DNA of 64,000 bases from Cyanobacteria bacterium REEB417 (GTDB lineage: Bacteria > Cyanobacteriota > Cyanobacteriia > PCC-6307 > Cyanobiaceae). Below the pieces are notes generated by a model, which searched no databases, was not told where the DNA came from, and saw nothing but the letters and a program-made list of their open reading frames with translations. The translations under genes and the position numbers were made by a program. Location of the stretch: assembly GCA_018970945.1 (NCBI GenBank), contig JAGWVJ010000002.1:1-64000 (forward strand). Reading direction: 5' to 3'. Shown here piece after piece: positions 54,689 through 63,579 of the stretch (its first letter is position 1; each line of letters opens with the position of its first letter).

Positions 54689-55489
54689 TTAGAAGGTGTA
54701 GCGCAGGCTTGCGTGGGGGTGACCTTGCAGGCTGGCCCCCAGCTCGAGCACGTAGCGCCGGTGCAGGAGCCGCAGGGTTGGAATCACCTCCACATCCATG
54801 ATGGTGCCTTGCATCCCCCTCACCTCGACCATGATCCAGGGTTGAATGCGTTCGTAATTGGCGGCGCTCAGGGCAACGCCGGTCTTGATTGAGGCCTGGT
54901 TGCGGCTGGCGCTGCTCGACTGGAGGGTCCGGGCGCTGATCGCCCCATAGAGGCGCTGGGTCTCTGCGTCGATCTGCACGGCTGCGCTGAGCGCGGCTTC
55001 CTGCAGGTTGGGGTTGGTGCCCACGAGGCTGCTGACGGTGCCGGCCCCCAGGTCGAGCCAGATGTTGGCCTGGCTGGTGCTGCCGTTCCAGCGCCGCAGC
55101 AGGCGGGTGTAGGTCACGAAGCTCCACAGCTCGGCCTGGTCGGCGTTGCCCATGCCGTGGCCGCTGTGCCCTCCACCGCCGGCCGCAGGGTTGGCCCGGC
55201 CGCCGTGGTGGTGTCCGCCACCACCGTCGTCGCTGCTGCCGTCGCCGGTGCCGCCGCTGCTGGTTTCGATCCAGTTGACGCTCAGGCCGAAGCCATCGTG
55301 GGTGGTCACCGCCCGGTTGAGGTCGGCCGTGCTCCAGGGGGGGCTGTAGGTGACCTTGAGGGTCGTGCTGTCCATGTAGGCCAGCGGCGCCGCCAGGCTT
55401 GCGGCCGTGGGGGTGGCCGCCATCAAGAGTCCTGTGGCGAGCGCCAGCAGCCGGCGTTCACGAGGGAGCGGTGGCCGGATCAAATTCAC
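54689..55489 (-). CDS. Predicted outer-membrane beta-barrel with His/Gly-rich metal-binding insert
   Basis: 266 aa. N-terminal signal peptide ([20 protein letters not shown]), then alternating polar/hydrophobic strands to the C-terminus that ends in Phe (HASLRYTF), as in outer-membrane proteins. Residues ~79-114 form a Gly/Ser/Asp loop with [10 protein letters not shown] and [10 protein letters not shown], a probable metal-binding loop. It is in an operon with the HMA and MerT-like genes (31-nt gap) and overlaps the end of hslO by 32 nt. Barrel topology is inferred by eye. Confidence 0.6.
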   Translation of the reverse strand: MNLIRPPLPRERRLLALATGLLMAATPTAASLAAPLAYMDSTTLKVTYSPPWSTADLNRAVTTHDGFGLSVNWIETSSGGTGDGSSDDGGGGHHHGGRANPAAGGGGHSGHGMGNADQAELWSFVTYTRLLRRWNGSTSQANIWLDLGAGTVSSLVGTNPNLQEAALSAAVQIDAETQRLYGAISARTLQSSSASRNQASIKTGVALSAANYERIQPWIMVEVRGMQGTIMDVEVIPTLRLLHRRYVLELGASLQGHPHASLRYTF

Positions 55490-56387
55490 GGATCAGCTGC
55501 TCAAGTTCATCCCCACCAACCTGGTACACCTCGTTGCAGAAGTGACAGGTCAGTTCGGCCTGGCCATCCTCGGCCAGGATCGTGCTGAGTTCATCAGGGC
55601 CCAGCAGCCGCAGGGCATTGACACTGCGCTTGCGGCTGCAGGGGCAGTGGAAGCTCACGGGTTGGTCGCTGCTGCCATCACCACTGAGGGGCACCGGATC
55701 GAGATCCGGAAAGATGTCGATCAATAGCTGGCGCAGGTCATCGCCGCAGGCGGCCAGGCGGTTGCTGAACCCGCTCACCTCGCGGCAGCGCTCTTCGAGC
55801 AGGGCGACCAGGGCCGGCTCCCGAGCGGCCTTGGGCAGCACCTGCACCAGCACCCCGCCGCTGCAGCGCACCCCCGAGCTGTCGATCTTTTCGCCGACAA
55901 ACACCGCCGAGGGGGTCTGCTCCGAATGGAGCAGATAGGAGGCGACGTCATCGCCGATGCCGCCGCTCACCAGCTCCACAGTGCTGCTGTAGGGCTCGCC
56001 CTCGCCCAGATCCCGCACCACATGCAGATAGCCGGTGCCGGTTGCGGTCCTGAAGTCGAAGCTGTGCTGGCCATCGGCCTGGGGCGTCAGGTCCAGTTCG
56101 AGGCCGGGGTTGCCCACGAAGCCCCGCACGCTGCCATCGCGGCCGGCATCCACCATCAGTCCCTTGAGCGGTCCATCGGAAGCGATGCGCAGGTTGACGC
56201 GGCCATGGGCCACCTTCATGGAGCTGGCCAGCAGCAGTCCCGCGGTCATGGCACGTCCCAGCAGGGCGGTGGTCAGGTACGAGAGCGCATGCCGGCGCCG
56301 CGCATAGCGGCTGGCCACGGTGGTGGTCACCGCCACCAGACGAATGCCGCCGGCGGCGGCGGTGGCGCGCAGCATCCGATCGCTCAT
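55458..56387 (-). CDS. hslO: Redox-regulated chaperone Hsp33
   Basis: 309 aa holdase activated by oxidation. N-terminal domain with [20 protein letters not shown] and the acidic zinc domain at the C-terminus: FHCPCSRKR and [10 protein letters not shown] (CxC...CxxC), which release zinc and form disulfides under peroxide stress. The start overlaps the stop of the upstream ABC gene by 4 nt (ATGA), and its 3' end overlaps the start of the beta-barrel gene. Confidence 0.95.
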   Translation of the reverse strand: MSDRMLRATAAAGGIRLVAVTTTVASRYARRRHALSYLTTALLGRAMTAGLLLASSMKVAHGRVNLRIASDGPLKGLMVDAGRDGSVRGFVGNPGLELDLTPQADGQHSFDFRTATGTGYLHVVRDLGEGEPYSSTVELVSGGIGDDVASYLLHSEQTPSAVFVGEKIDSSGVRCSGGVLVQVLPKAAREPALVALLEERCREVSGFSNRLAACGDDLRQLLIDIFPDLDPVPLSGDGSSDQPVSFHCPCSRKRSVNALRLLGPDELSTILAEDGQAELTCHFCNEVYQVGGDELEQLIREFDPATAPS

Positions 56388-57031
56388 GCCACCGATTCGA
56401 CTCGATCCATCGTACGGAGCCTGCCCTGCTCCAGTCGCCAGCAGGGACCTGCGATCGGGGCAAACAATTCGGGTTCGTGGCTGACCACCAGCACCGCCCG
56501 CTGGCGGGCCAGGCCGGCCAGCAGGCTCAGGATCTCGCCCCGCACGCTCCAGTCGAGCCCGGCCGTGGGTTCGTCGAGCAGCAGCACCTGGGGGTTGCGC
56601 AGCAGCTGCACAGCCAGGGCCAGGCGCCGTTGCTGCCCGCCGCTGAGCTGCTCGGGCTGTTGCTGCAGCGACAGGGCCCCAAGCCCCACCTGACGCAGCA
56701 CGGCGGCGGCATCGTCGGCCGCCAGGCGCCGGTGCCCGAGCTTGAGCTCCTGGCCCACGGTGAGGCCCAGGAAGTGGCGCTCGGGAAACTGAAACACCAG
56801 GCCGCAGAGCCAGCGCCGCTGGCGCCCGCCCAGCCGCTGGCCCTGCCAGCGCACCTCACCTGTGGTGGGCTCGGCCAGACCGCCAATCACCTCTAGCAGG
56901 GTGGTCTTGCCACAGCCGCTGCGGCCGGCCACCAAGCCCAGCTGGCCGCTGTCCAGCTGCAGGTCGATGCCCGCGAGCACCGGCGCCACGGACGTGGCGC
57001 TCTGGTAGCGGATACCCTCGAGTTCAAGCAT
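56384..57031 (-). CDS. ABC transporter ATP-binding protein (ECF/ABCI-like)
   Basis: 215 aa single ATPase: Walker [19 protein letters not shown]-loop VFQFPERHF, signature [12 protein letters not shown], Walker [15 protein letters not shown]-loop VVSHEP. The FPE following the Q is typical of ECF (EcfA)/cobalt-type ATPases and plant ABCI11. No permease is adjacent. Start chosen at the ATG of MLELEGIRY; an upstream ATG at 57100 would overlap the divergent gene. Confidence 0.88.
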   Translation of the reverse strand: MLELEGIRYQSATSVAPVLAGIDLQLDSGQLGLVAGRSGCGKTTLLEVIGGLAEPTTGEVRWQGQRLGGRQRRWLCGLVFQFPERHFLGLTVGQELKLGHRRLAADDAAAVLRQVGLGALSLQQQPEQLSGGQQRRLALAVQLLRNPQVLLLDEPTAGLDWSVRGEILSLLAGLARQRAVLVVSHEPELFAPIAGPCWRLEQGRLRTMDRVESVA

Positions 57032-57098
57032 GGGCCTCAGCATGCAGGGCCGCGGGGCGCACTTGCGTGTTTGATGGAACGGTTGCAACGCCGGGTCC

Positions 57099-57545
57099 AT
57101 GGAGGTTCAGTTCCGCGAAATCGATCCGTTCAACTGCTGGATCTGGCTGCGCAGCCCCGATCCCCTTGGTCAGGGGGAGCGGGGCTACCTGGAAACCGCC
57201 TTTGACAGCTGGTTCTTTCTGGGCAAGCTGGGTGGTTTCAATGCCGAGAACCTGCAGACCCATGAGCAGGAGGGCGTCGAACTCAGCTGGATGGGCTACG
57301 ACAGCGCCTCGGCCGATGCCGCCCTACCGGCCCTCATGCACAACATGGGCCCGATGGAGTACCAGGGCTGCTGGGCCCGCTGCTGGGTCGATCTGGGCAC
57401 CAGCGATGCCGTTGCGCTCGACGTGTTGATCAATACCCTGCGCCAGCTGAGCCAGGAGGTGGTCGAGCTCGAGGAGCTGCTGATCGGCGGTCTCAACGAC
57501 GACTGGCCGGTCGACGACCAGGGCGAGTCGCTGTTCGACGGCTGA
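57099..57545 (+). CDS. DUF3531 protein
   Basis: 148 aa acidic protein: MEVQFREIDPFNCWIWL, SWFFLGKLGGFNAENL, MGYDSASADAALPALMHNMGPMEYQGCWARCWVDLGT. This is the DUF3531 family, conserved in cyanobacteria and plastids, often next to rsmE as here (2-nt gap). Function unknown. Confidence 0.85.
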   Translation: MEVQFREIDPFNCWIWLRSPDPLGQGERGYLETAFDSWFFLGKLGGFNAENLQTHEQEGVELSWMGYDSASADAALPALMHNMGPMEYQGCWARCWVDLGTSDAVALDVLINTLRQLSQEVVELEELLIGGLNDDWPVDDQGESLFDG

Positions 57546-57547
57546 CC

Positions 57548-58291
57548 GTGGGTCGCGAACTGCGCCGGTTGCTGCTCAGCCCCGCACGCCTCGCTGCTGC
57601 CGCTGCCACCGGTGCCGTGGCCCTGCAGCCCCCTGAGCTGCACTACCTGAGTCGGGTGTTGCGGTTGCGGGCCGGCGACAGGTTTGCGGTGGTCGACGGT
57701 GCCGGTCGGCTCTGGGAGGCCAGCCTGGCGGATGGCGCGGCACGGCTGCAGCAGCCCCAGGCGGAGCCGCTGCAGCATCAGCCGCCTCCCCGACCCCGCC
57801 TGCAGCTGGCCTTTGCCCCGCCCCGCCGTGACACTGACGTGCTGCTGCGCATGGCCACCGAGCTGGGCATCGATTCGCTGCAGCCGCTGCTGGCCGACCG
57901 CAGTGTGGCCGAACGCTGGAATGGGCCTCGCGCCGCGGGCCTGGTGCGTGAGGCCGTGGAGCAGTGCGAGCGGCTCTGGGCTCCGGAGCTGACGCCTCCC
58001 TGCCCTGCCCGCGACTGCTTTGCCGTGACCTCGGGTCTGCGGTTGCTGGCCACCACCCGCAGCGACGCCCTGCCGCAGCTCGAGCGGCTGCTGGCCGAGC
58101 AGAAGCTCCCGCCAGATTCCACGGTCAGCGTGGCCATCGGGCCCGAGGGGGGCTGGAGTCCCGATGAAGAGCAGGCCGCCCTGGCCCATGGCTGGATGGC
58201 GGTTCAGCTCGGGTCCACGATCCTGCGCACCGCAACGGCGGCGGTGGCGGCGGCCACGCTTCTGGTCAACTGGCGCCAGCGCGAGCATTGA
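57548..58291 (+). CDS. rsmE: 16S rRNA (uracil-1498-N3)-methyltransferase
   Basis: 247 aa SPOUT enzyme. PUA-like N-terminus with HYLSRVLRLRAGD, then the SPOUT knot: AIGPEGGWSPDEEQAALAHG and LGSTILRTATAAVAA, and RSVAERWNG. GTG 57548 start directly after DUF3531. Modifies U1498 in helix 44 of 16S rRNA. Confidence 0.93.
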   Translation: MGRELRRLLLSPARLAAAAATGAVALQPPELHYLSRVLRLRAGDRFAVVDGAGRLWEASLADGAARLQQPQAEPLQHQPPPRPRLQLAFAPPRRDTDVLLRMATELGIDSLQPLLADRSVAERWNGPRAAGLVREAVEQCERLWAPELTPPCPARDCFAVTSGLRLLATTRSDALPQLERLLAEQKLPPDSTVSVAIGPEGGWSPDEEQAALAHGWMAVQLGSTILRTATAAVAAATLLVNWRQREH

Positions 58292-58315
58292 TCGCGCCAG
58301 CTTGATCGCGCCAGC

Positions 58316-58705
58316 TCAGCTGCGCACCATGCCAGCCGCCATCTGCTTGTAGCCGGCCAGATTGGCTCCGGCCTTGCGACGGCGGGTGGGCACGGCGTTG
58401 GCCGGATTCAGGGCCTCCGGTGCAAACGTGACCACGCTGGCAGGGGGTTTGGCCTCCTGGGCGGCGCGCAGCTCAGCGGCGATGGCCTCAGCGGTGGTCA
58501 GCGCCGGACCAGCCGTTGCCATCGGGGCCGCTGTTGCCGGGACCGCTGCTGCGGGAGCCGCGGTGGCGGCAGCGACTGTGACGATCGGAACTGCCGCAGC
58601 CGGCTCGGCCGGTTGGGCTGGTTCGGTGGCCAGCGCCACCTGGGCTGGTTTGGCACCCTCGCTGCCCAGATCCAGAAAGAAATTGCCCTTGTTGTTGAAC
58701 ACCAT
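58316..58705 (-). CDS. Ala/Pro-rich hypothetical protein
   Basis: 129 aa. The start MVFNNKGNFFLDL and end ANLAGYKQMAAGMVRS are the likely functional parts; the middle is an Ala/Pro/Val linker. A longer open frame upstream on this strand is an artefact overlapping DUF92 and the sigma factor gene. Low complexity makes family calls unsafe; conserved ends suggest a real protein. Confidence 0.6.
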   Translation of the reverse strand: MVFNNKGNFFLDLGSEGAKPAQVALATEPAQPAEPAAAVPIVTVAAATAAPAAAVPATAAPMATAGPALTTAEAIAAELRAAQEAKPPASVVTFAPEALNPANAVPTRRRKAGANLAGYKQMAAGMVRS

Positions 58706-58789
58706 GGAGATGGCCCCGCGTGGGCTGATTATCCGGTGCCCATGGCCGTCGTCTGGGACGGCCGTTGGGCAGTGCAACACAATGGCTCC

Positions 58790-59542
58790 ATGACGGTATG
58801 GCTGCACTGGGGCTGGGCGCTGCTGCTCAACGCGGCGCTGATCGCCGTTGCTAGCCGCCTGCCCCTGCTCACCCCGGCCGGCTGGGTCCACGCCGCCGTC
58901 CTGGGCACGGTGCTGTGGGGCACCCTGGGGCCCCCTGGCTGGCTGGCGGTGGTGGTGTATCTGCTGCTGGGCTCGCTGGTGACCCGGCTGGGCTACGGCC
59001 ACAAGCAGGCCCGCGGCCTGGCCGAGGCCCGTGGCGGCCGTCGGGGGCCAGAAAACGTCTGGGGCTCGGCCGCCACCGGGGCCCTGCTGGCCCTGCTGTG
59101 TGGTGTGGCCCCTGCAGCCTGGAGCCCGTTGTTGCTGGTGGGGTTTGCGGCCAGCTTCGCGGCCAAGCTCGCCGACACCTGCGGCAGCGAGATCGGCAAA
59201 CGCTGGGGTCGCCGCACCGTGTTGATCACGACTCTGCGGCCCGTGCCGCCGGGCACCGAGGGCGCGATCAGCCTCGAGGGCACCGCCGCTAGCGCCGCCG
59301 GTGCCCTGGTGATGGCCCTGGTCTGCGCGGCCCTGGGGTTGCTGCGCGGTGCCGGCCACCTGGAGCAGGTGTTGCTGCTGGTGACCCTGGTGGGTCTGGT
59401 GGCCACCGTGATCGAGAGTGCCATCGGTGCCACCCTGCAGCGCCGCTGGACCTGGCTCAGCAATGAGCTGGTCAATGGCCTTCAGACCGCCATCGCCGCC
59501 CTTCTGGCCATCGGCCTGATGGCGTTGGCCCAGCCGCTCTGA
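58790..59542 (+). CDS. DUF92 membrane protein, VTE6-like (phytyl phosphate kinase family)
   Basis: 250 aa with about six helices. Family core: GYGHKQARGLAEARGGRRGPENVWGS, AASFAAKLADTCGSEIGKRWG, and TEGAISLEGTAAS. Plant VTE6 and its cyanobacterial homologue phosphorylate phytyl phosphate for tocopherol/phylloquinone and chlorophyll salvage. ATG 58790 preferred. The last 61 nt overlap the convergent sigma gene. Confidence 0.85.
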   Translation: MTVWLHWGWALLLNAALIAVASRLPLLTPAGWVHAAVLGTVLWGTLGPPGWLAVVVYLLLGSLVTRLGYGHKQARGLAEARGGRRGPENVWGSAATGALLALLCGVAPAAWSPLLLVGFAASFAAKLADTCGSEIGKRWGRRTVLITTLRPVPPGTEGAISLEGTAASAAGALVMALVCAALGLLRGAGHLEQVLLLVTLVGLVATVIESAIGATLQRRWTWLSNELVNGLQTAIAALLAIGLMALAQPL

Positions 59543-60309
59543 AGCGCGCTCACGAGCACGGTGTAGCGCTGTTGCAGCTGGCGCGGTCGCTGCCCCTGCT
59601 CGGCGGCCAGGGCCTCCCAGTCGCGATTCTCGACGATGCGGCCCCAGAGCAGCTGCCGATCGGCGGGGGCATGCTGGGCCAGGGCCCGTTGCAACCACTG
59701 CCACTGCTGCTGTTGCTGCCGATCCAGCGCCGGGCCGGCATGGGCGTTGCCGCCCGGGTCGTGGCTCAGCCGTTCGATCAGGCTGGTGACAGCTCCATCG
59801 GCATCGGCCGCCGCGAGCGGGGCATCGAGGCTGCAGAGCCGCAGGGCCTGCTGCACCGCCGCCGCCTCCTGCAGCTGCTGGGCGCTGCAGCCCAGGGCGG
59901 CGCTCAGATCCAGTTGCCCAAGGGGCGGCAGGCCCTGGCACGCGCGTCGGTTCTGCAGGCTGCAGACCCGTTGCTGCAGTTCGCGCAGGCGGCGCGGGGT
60001 CTTGAGGGGCTGGTTGCGATCCCGTTCCTCGTGCTGCATCGCCCCGCGGATGAACGGAACCGCATAGCTGCTGAGCTGCAGCCCGCGGCCTGCCTCGAAG
60101 CAGTCGATCGCCCGGATCAGGCCGATGCAACCCACCGACACCAGATCGCCATGGCTCAGGCTGCCTTTGCCCAGCTGGCCTGCGGCGACGTGGTGCACCA
60201 GGCCCAGGTTGGCCTCCACAAGCCGGTTGCGCAGCTGCAGCCGCTGGCGTGGATCACGGCACATGGCCAGCGCAGCCAGCAGGGCGGTGTTGGTGGGGTT
60301 GTTCGGCAT
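59482..60309 (-). CDS. Sigma-70 family factor, divergent group
   Basis: 275 aa. Region 2 is clear: NRLVEANLGLVHHVAAGQLGKGSLSHGDLVSVGCIGLIRAIDCFEAGRGLQLSSYAVPFIRGAMQHEERDRNQ. Region 3 is loosely present (TPRRLRELQQRV), and region 4 is hard to see: RDWEALAAEQGQRPRQLQQRYT stands at its place with a helix-turn-helix-like spacing. Looks like a picocyanobacterial alternative (type III-like) sigma factor. It overlaps the DUF92 3' end by 61 nt. Confidence 0.78.
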   Translation of the reverse strand: MPNNPTNTALLAALAMCRDPRQRLQLRNRLVEANLGLVHHVAAGQLGKGSLSHGDLVSVGCIGLIRAIDCFEAGRGLQLSSYAVPFIRGAMQHEERDRNQPLKTPRRLRELQQRVCSLQNRRACQGLPPLGQLDLSAALGCSAQQLQEAAAVQQALRLCSLDAPLAAADADGAVTSLIERLSHDPGGNAHAGPALDRQQQQQWQWLQRALAQHAPADRQLLWGRIVENRDWEALAAEQGQRPRQLQQRYTVLVSALQSGWANAIRPMARRAAMAV

Positions 60310-60377
60310 GGTTCAGATTGAGGTCCGTGGTTTCACGGTCTGCCAGGCCTTCCCGCCATCACCTCCCCCGACAGAGT

Positions 60378-60406
60378 GAAAAGGCCTCACCCGTTCGGGT
60401 GAGCGC
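60378..60406 (-). terminator. Rho-independent terminator after the GDSL gene
   Basis: Stem CTCACCCG-(AA)-CGGGTGAG, extended by GGCG/GGCC, with CCTTTTCAC on the minus strand. It begins right at the stop of the GDSL gene and ends the phn-operon transcript. Confidence 0.8.
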
Positions 60407-60407
60407 C

Positions 60408-61088
60408 TCAGGCAGCACCCGGCGTCACCCGCAGCTGCAGTTGCAGATCGGCCCATTGCAGCAGGGCTGGCCAGTGGCGCAGGCGTTCGTACACCTGCCT
60501 GTGCCCCTCGCTGTTGAGGTGCAGACCATCACTGTCCAGCCATTGAGGCCATGAGGGATCGCCCATCAGCGACTCGAGCAAGGGTAGAAACGGCACGTCG
60601 GCGGCCAGGCAGGCCTCCTCCAGCAGGGCCTCGTAGCGCCGCAGGTCGGCCAGGCTGTACCAGAGCACCTCGGCGTAGGGCATCGCCTCCTCGAGCACCG
60701 GGGTGAGCCCGATCACCAACACGGGCGCAAGTCTGCGGGCCTGGGCCAGCAACTGCTGCAGGCCAAACAGAAACCCGCCGGAGTCCAGTTGCGGGCGGCC
60801 GTCCGGCCGACCGACGCGGGCGCTGTCGTTGAGGCCGATCCCCAGCAGAATGCCCTGGGGCTGCTGGCGTCTGAGCTCGCCCCGTCGCCCCACCTCGAGC
60901 GCCAGGCGTGCCGCCAGGCGCTCGAGCCCATCGCCACGCACCCCCAGGTTGTAAAGCACCGGTCCGCCCGGCAGCTCCATCCAGTGACGTCGCAGCCGTT
61001 CGCACCAGCCCCCCTCGAGCGGATCCCCCCAGCCATAGACGCCACTGTCGCCCAGGGCGATGAGTTTCTTGGGGATCGGCACTGGCAT
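60408..61088 (-). CDS. GDSL/SGNH-family esterase
   Basis: 226 aa, no signal peptide. SGNH blocks: LIALGDSGVYGWGDPLEGGW (block I Ser), LYNLGVRGDGLERL (block II Gly), ILLGIGLNDSARV (block III Asn) and WLDSDGLHLNSEGH (block V Asp-x-x-His). Substrate unknown. It is last in the phosphonate transport operon (25-nt gap from phnE). Confidence 0.85.
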   Translation of the reverse strand: MPVPIPKKLIALGDSGVYGWGDPLEGGWCERLRRHWMELPGGPVLYNLGVRGDGLERLAARLALEVGRRGELRRQQPQGILLGIGLNDSARVGRPDGRPQLDSGGFLFGLQQLLAQARRLAPVLVIGLTPVLEEAMPYAEVLWYSLADLRRYEALLEEACLAADVPFLPLLESLMGDPSWPQWLDSDGLHLNSEGHRQVYERLRHWPALLQWADLQLQLRVTPGAA

Positions 61089-61113
61089 GGTTCGGCGGAG
61101 TCGGGTGGCGGGG

Positions 61114-62667
61114 TCAGGCCCCCAGCAACTGGCGGCGGCTCCGGTCGCTGAGATCTTCTCCCACCAGGGTCAGCAGGGCATAGGCCACCAGCAGCAGGCC
61201 GATCTGCTGCCAGGCGAAGCTGCTGAGGCTTTCGCGCAGCTGGCTGCCCAGGCCGGTGCCGCCCACCAGTCCCACCACCACCGTCTCGCGCAGGATCACG
61301 TCACTGCGGTAAGCCCCGTAGGCCAGGTAGGAGCGGGCCACCCGGCTGAAGCGTCCATAGAGCAGGGCGAGTCGAGGCCCGCTGCCGCTGCTGCTGAGGG
61401 CCTGCTCGGGGGTGGGATCGGCGGCGCTGCAGGCTTCCCGCAATAGCCGCCCCAGAATGCCAAGGTTGTGAAAGCCCAGGGCCAGCGCGGCCGGCAGCAG
61501 GCCGGGTTTGAGCACAAACAGCAGCAGCAGCGCCGTCAGCGGTGGCGGCCAGAGCCGCCCCAGCATCCAGCCCAGCTGCAGCAGGGCGCGGCCCTGGCGC
61601 CAGGGGGCCACCAGCAGCAGCAGCAGCGGTCCCACACCCACCGCCAGCGCCGCTGCCGTGAGCGTCAACAGCAAGGTTCCCGCGATCAGGCTTGGCCAGG
61701 GCAGGGCCAGGGCCTCCTGCCAGCCCCCTTGACCCAGCGGCGGCAGCGGTTGCCAGTGCAGCAGCTGGGTTGGATCAATCTGGAGCCACCGGGCAGCGCC
61801 CCAGGCCAGCAGCAGCAGGCTGCCCAGCAGCACCAGCATCTGCCGCCCCCGACGGCCAACGGGGCGGCGTTGTGTTTGGGGCCCCAGGCTGAGCCGTGCC
61901 GGCATGCTCCAGTGGCGCCGCAGGCGAGCGATCAGGGCCTCGAGCGGCAGCATCACCGCGAGCAGCAGCCAGAGGCCGCTCCACAGTTCGTGGAACTGCA
62001 GTGACTGCAGGCTCAGCAGCAGATCGTTGCCCAGGCCGCCCAGGCCAAACACCCCCAGCAGGGTGGCGCTGCGCAGGGCGCATTCGAGCCGGTAGCCCCC
62101 GTAGCTGAGCAGGCCCGGCAGCAGCGGGGGGCCCAGGGCCGTCAGCAGGGCGGTGGGCGCGGGCGTCCCCGCGCTCAACAGGGCGGAGAGGCTGGCCCGG
62201 GGCAGGGCATCCAGCAGGTCGCGCACCACCCGGGCCACCAGGGTGCCATAGGGGATCGCGATCGCGGCCACCGCCACCGCTGGCTGCAGACCGATCAGCT
62301 GCAGCAACAGCAGGCCCCAGATCAGCTCATGGATGGAGCGTGGCAGCGCCAGCAGCCGGGCCAGCAGATCGGCGGGCCAACACCGCCCGCTGAGGCTCTG
62401 CCAGACCACCCGGGCGCTGGCCAGCCCCAGCACCACCCCCAGCACCAGGCTCACGGCCCAGCCCACCAGGGCCACGGCGCAGGTGATCGCCAGACCCCGC
62501 AGCAGGCTCTGCAGCACCAACGGATCGAGGCTGGGCTGCAGCGCCGCGGCGGCAAACTGGCCGACTAGCTCCCAGCCGCCCCCGTGCAGGGCCTGGGGCA
62601 GCAGCAGCAGCAGCGGCAGCAGCACCGCGGCGGGCAGCAGCATCAGCAGCGGCGCGGCCGGTTTCAA
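61114..62667 (-). CDS. phnE: Phosphonate-type ABC permease, two PhnE-like domains fused
   Basis: 517 aa, about twelve membrane helices in two homologous halves. Each half ends with an EAA-like loop: RSIHELIWGLLLLQLIGL in the first, and in the second LREACSAADPTPEQALSSSG followed by YRSDVILRETVVVGLVGGTGLGSQL; the latter is typical of PhnE/PtxC. Normally PhnE is a single ~260-aa domain that dimerises; here one chain makes the channel. The start overlaps phnC stop by 4 nt (ATGA). Confidence 0.87.
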   Translation of the reverse strand: MKPAAPLLMLLPAAVLLPLLLLLPQALHGGGWELVGQFAAAALQPSLDPLVLQSLLRGLAITCAVALVGWAVSLVLGVVLGLASARVVWQSLSGRCWPADLLARLLALPRSIHELIWGLLLLQLIGLQPAVAVAAIAIPYGTLVARVVRDLLDALPRASLSALLSAGTPAPTALLTALGPPLLPGLLSYGGYRLECALRSATLLGVFGLGGLGNDLLLSLQSLQFHELWSGLWLLLAVMLPLEALIARLRRHWSMPARLSLGPQTQRRPVGRRGRQMLVLLGSLLLLAWGAARWLQIDPTQLLHWQPLPPLGQGGWQEALALPWPSLIAGTLLLTLTAAALAVGVGPLLLLLVAPWRQGRALLQLGWMLGRLWPPPLTALLLLFVLKPGLLPAALALGFHNLGILGRLLREACSAADPTPEQALSSSGSGPRLALLYGRFSRVARSYLAYGAYRSDVILRETVVVGLVGGTGLGSQLRESLSSFAWQQIGLLLVAYALLTLVGEDLSDRSRRQLLGA

Positions 62668-63461
62668 CCCACGCCTGCGGCGCCCTTGGCGTCCGCATAC
62701 AGATCGGTCAGGGTTGCGGGGGTCAGGGCACTGCGTGGCATGTCAAACGCCACCTGCCCGCCCCGCAGCCCGATGACTCGGTCAAAACCGGCCAGCAGGT
62801 CAGGCCTGTGCAGGCTGAGCAGCAGCGCCCGGGGCGCTGCGCCCTCACGCAGGAGCAGGGCCAGCAGCCCATCAGCCAGCCGTGGATCCAGGCTGGCGAG
62901 GGGTTCGTCGGCCAGAAGCAGTTCGGGTTCCTGGCGCAGCAGCCTGGCCAGGGCCACCCGCTGCCGCTGGCCGCCCGAGAGGGTCGCCACCGGTTCGACC
63001 AGGAGTCCTGGTTCCAGGTCGAGGCGCAGCAACAGCTCGCGGCAGGCCTGGGTTTCTAGGGGAACCAGCAGGTTGAGCAGTGCCCGTGGCCAGCCCCAGG
63101 CCCCCAGGCGTCCGGCGTTGAGGTTCTGCTGCACGGTCAGTTCCTCAATCAGGCGCAGGTCCTGCCAGAGCGTGCCGATGCGGCGCTGCTGACGCCGCCG
63201 GGCCCGTGCCCTGGAGGCCCGCGTTTCCCCATGCCACAGCACCTGGCCCTGATCGGGCTCCAACAGGCCATTGGCCACCGCCAGGAGGGTGCTCTTGCCG
63301 GCGCCGCTGGGGCCCAGCAGGGCCAGCCGTTCGCCCGGCCTGAGCTGCAGGTTGACCCCATCCAGGCGGGGCTGACAGCGCCCCCGCACGGTGATGTTCT
63401 CGAGGGTCAGCAGGGCAGTCAACGGCGGGTTCTGTGGGTGTGCCGGGCAGGGCGCAACCAC
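62664..63461 (-). CDS. phnC: Phosphonate-type ABC transporter ATP-binding protein
   Basis: 265 aa. Walker A GPSGAGKSTLLAVANGL, Q-loop TLWQDLRL, signature LSGGQRQRVALARL, Walker B LLLADEPLASLDP, H-loop LSLHRPD. The RRRQQRRIGTLWQ insertion before the Q-loop and AGRLGAW fit PhnC. The N-terminus is possibly shorter: a TTG at 63422 would remove 13 residues. Substrates in this family: phosphonates, phosphite or phosphate esters. Confidence 0.9.
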   Translation of the reverse strand: MVAPCPAHPQNPPLTALLTLENITVRGRCQPRLDGVNLQLRPGERLALLGPSGAGKSTLLAVANGLLEPDQGQVLWHGETRASRARARRRQQRRIGTLWQDLRLIEELTVQQNLNAGRLGAWGWPRALLNLLVPLETQACRELLLRLDLEPGLLVEPVATLSGGQRQRVALARLLRQEPELLLADEPLASLDPRLADGLLALLLREGAAPRALLLSLHRPDLLAGFDRVIGLRGGQVAFDMPRSALTPATLTDLYADAKGAAGVG

Positions 63462-63485
63462 CCATCCTGCCCCAGCTGCCGGCCC

Positions 63486-63572
63486 TCAGGCCAGGGTGAG
63501 GCGGTAGACGATCAACGCCAGGATCAGCGCCACCAGGGACACCTCGATCAGATCGGGCCCGCGGGGATTCAT
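63486..63572 (-). CDS. 28-aa single-helix membrane peptide
   Basis: A tiny frame, ATG 63572 to TGA 63486: polar start NPRGPDLIE and one hydrophobic helix VSLVALILALIVYRL. It begins 7 nt after the stop of the 80-aa membrane protein gene and ends 24 nt before the phnC start, so it sits in the operon. Not matched by eye to known small photosystem or cytochrome subunits (PsaM, PsbM, PsbT, PetN, Psb30). Likely real because of tight placement and composition. Confidence 0.55.
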   Translation of the reverse strand: MNPRGPDLIEVSLVALILALIVYRLTLA

Positions 63573-63579
63573 GGCCGTC

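Noticed and set aside
58316-60130. A 604-codon minus-strand frame covering three genes
   Set aside because: Only its last 129 codons look like protein; the rest is Arg/Ala/Gly-rich and overlaps DUF92 and the sigma gene in other frames.
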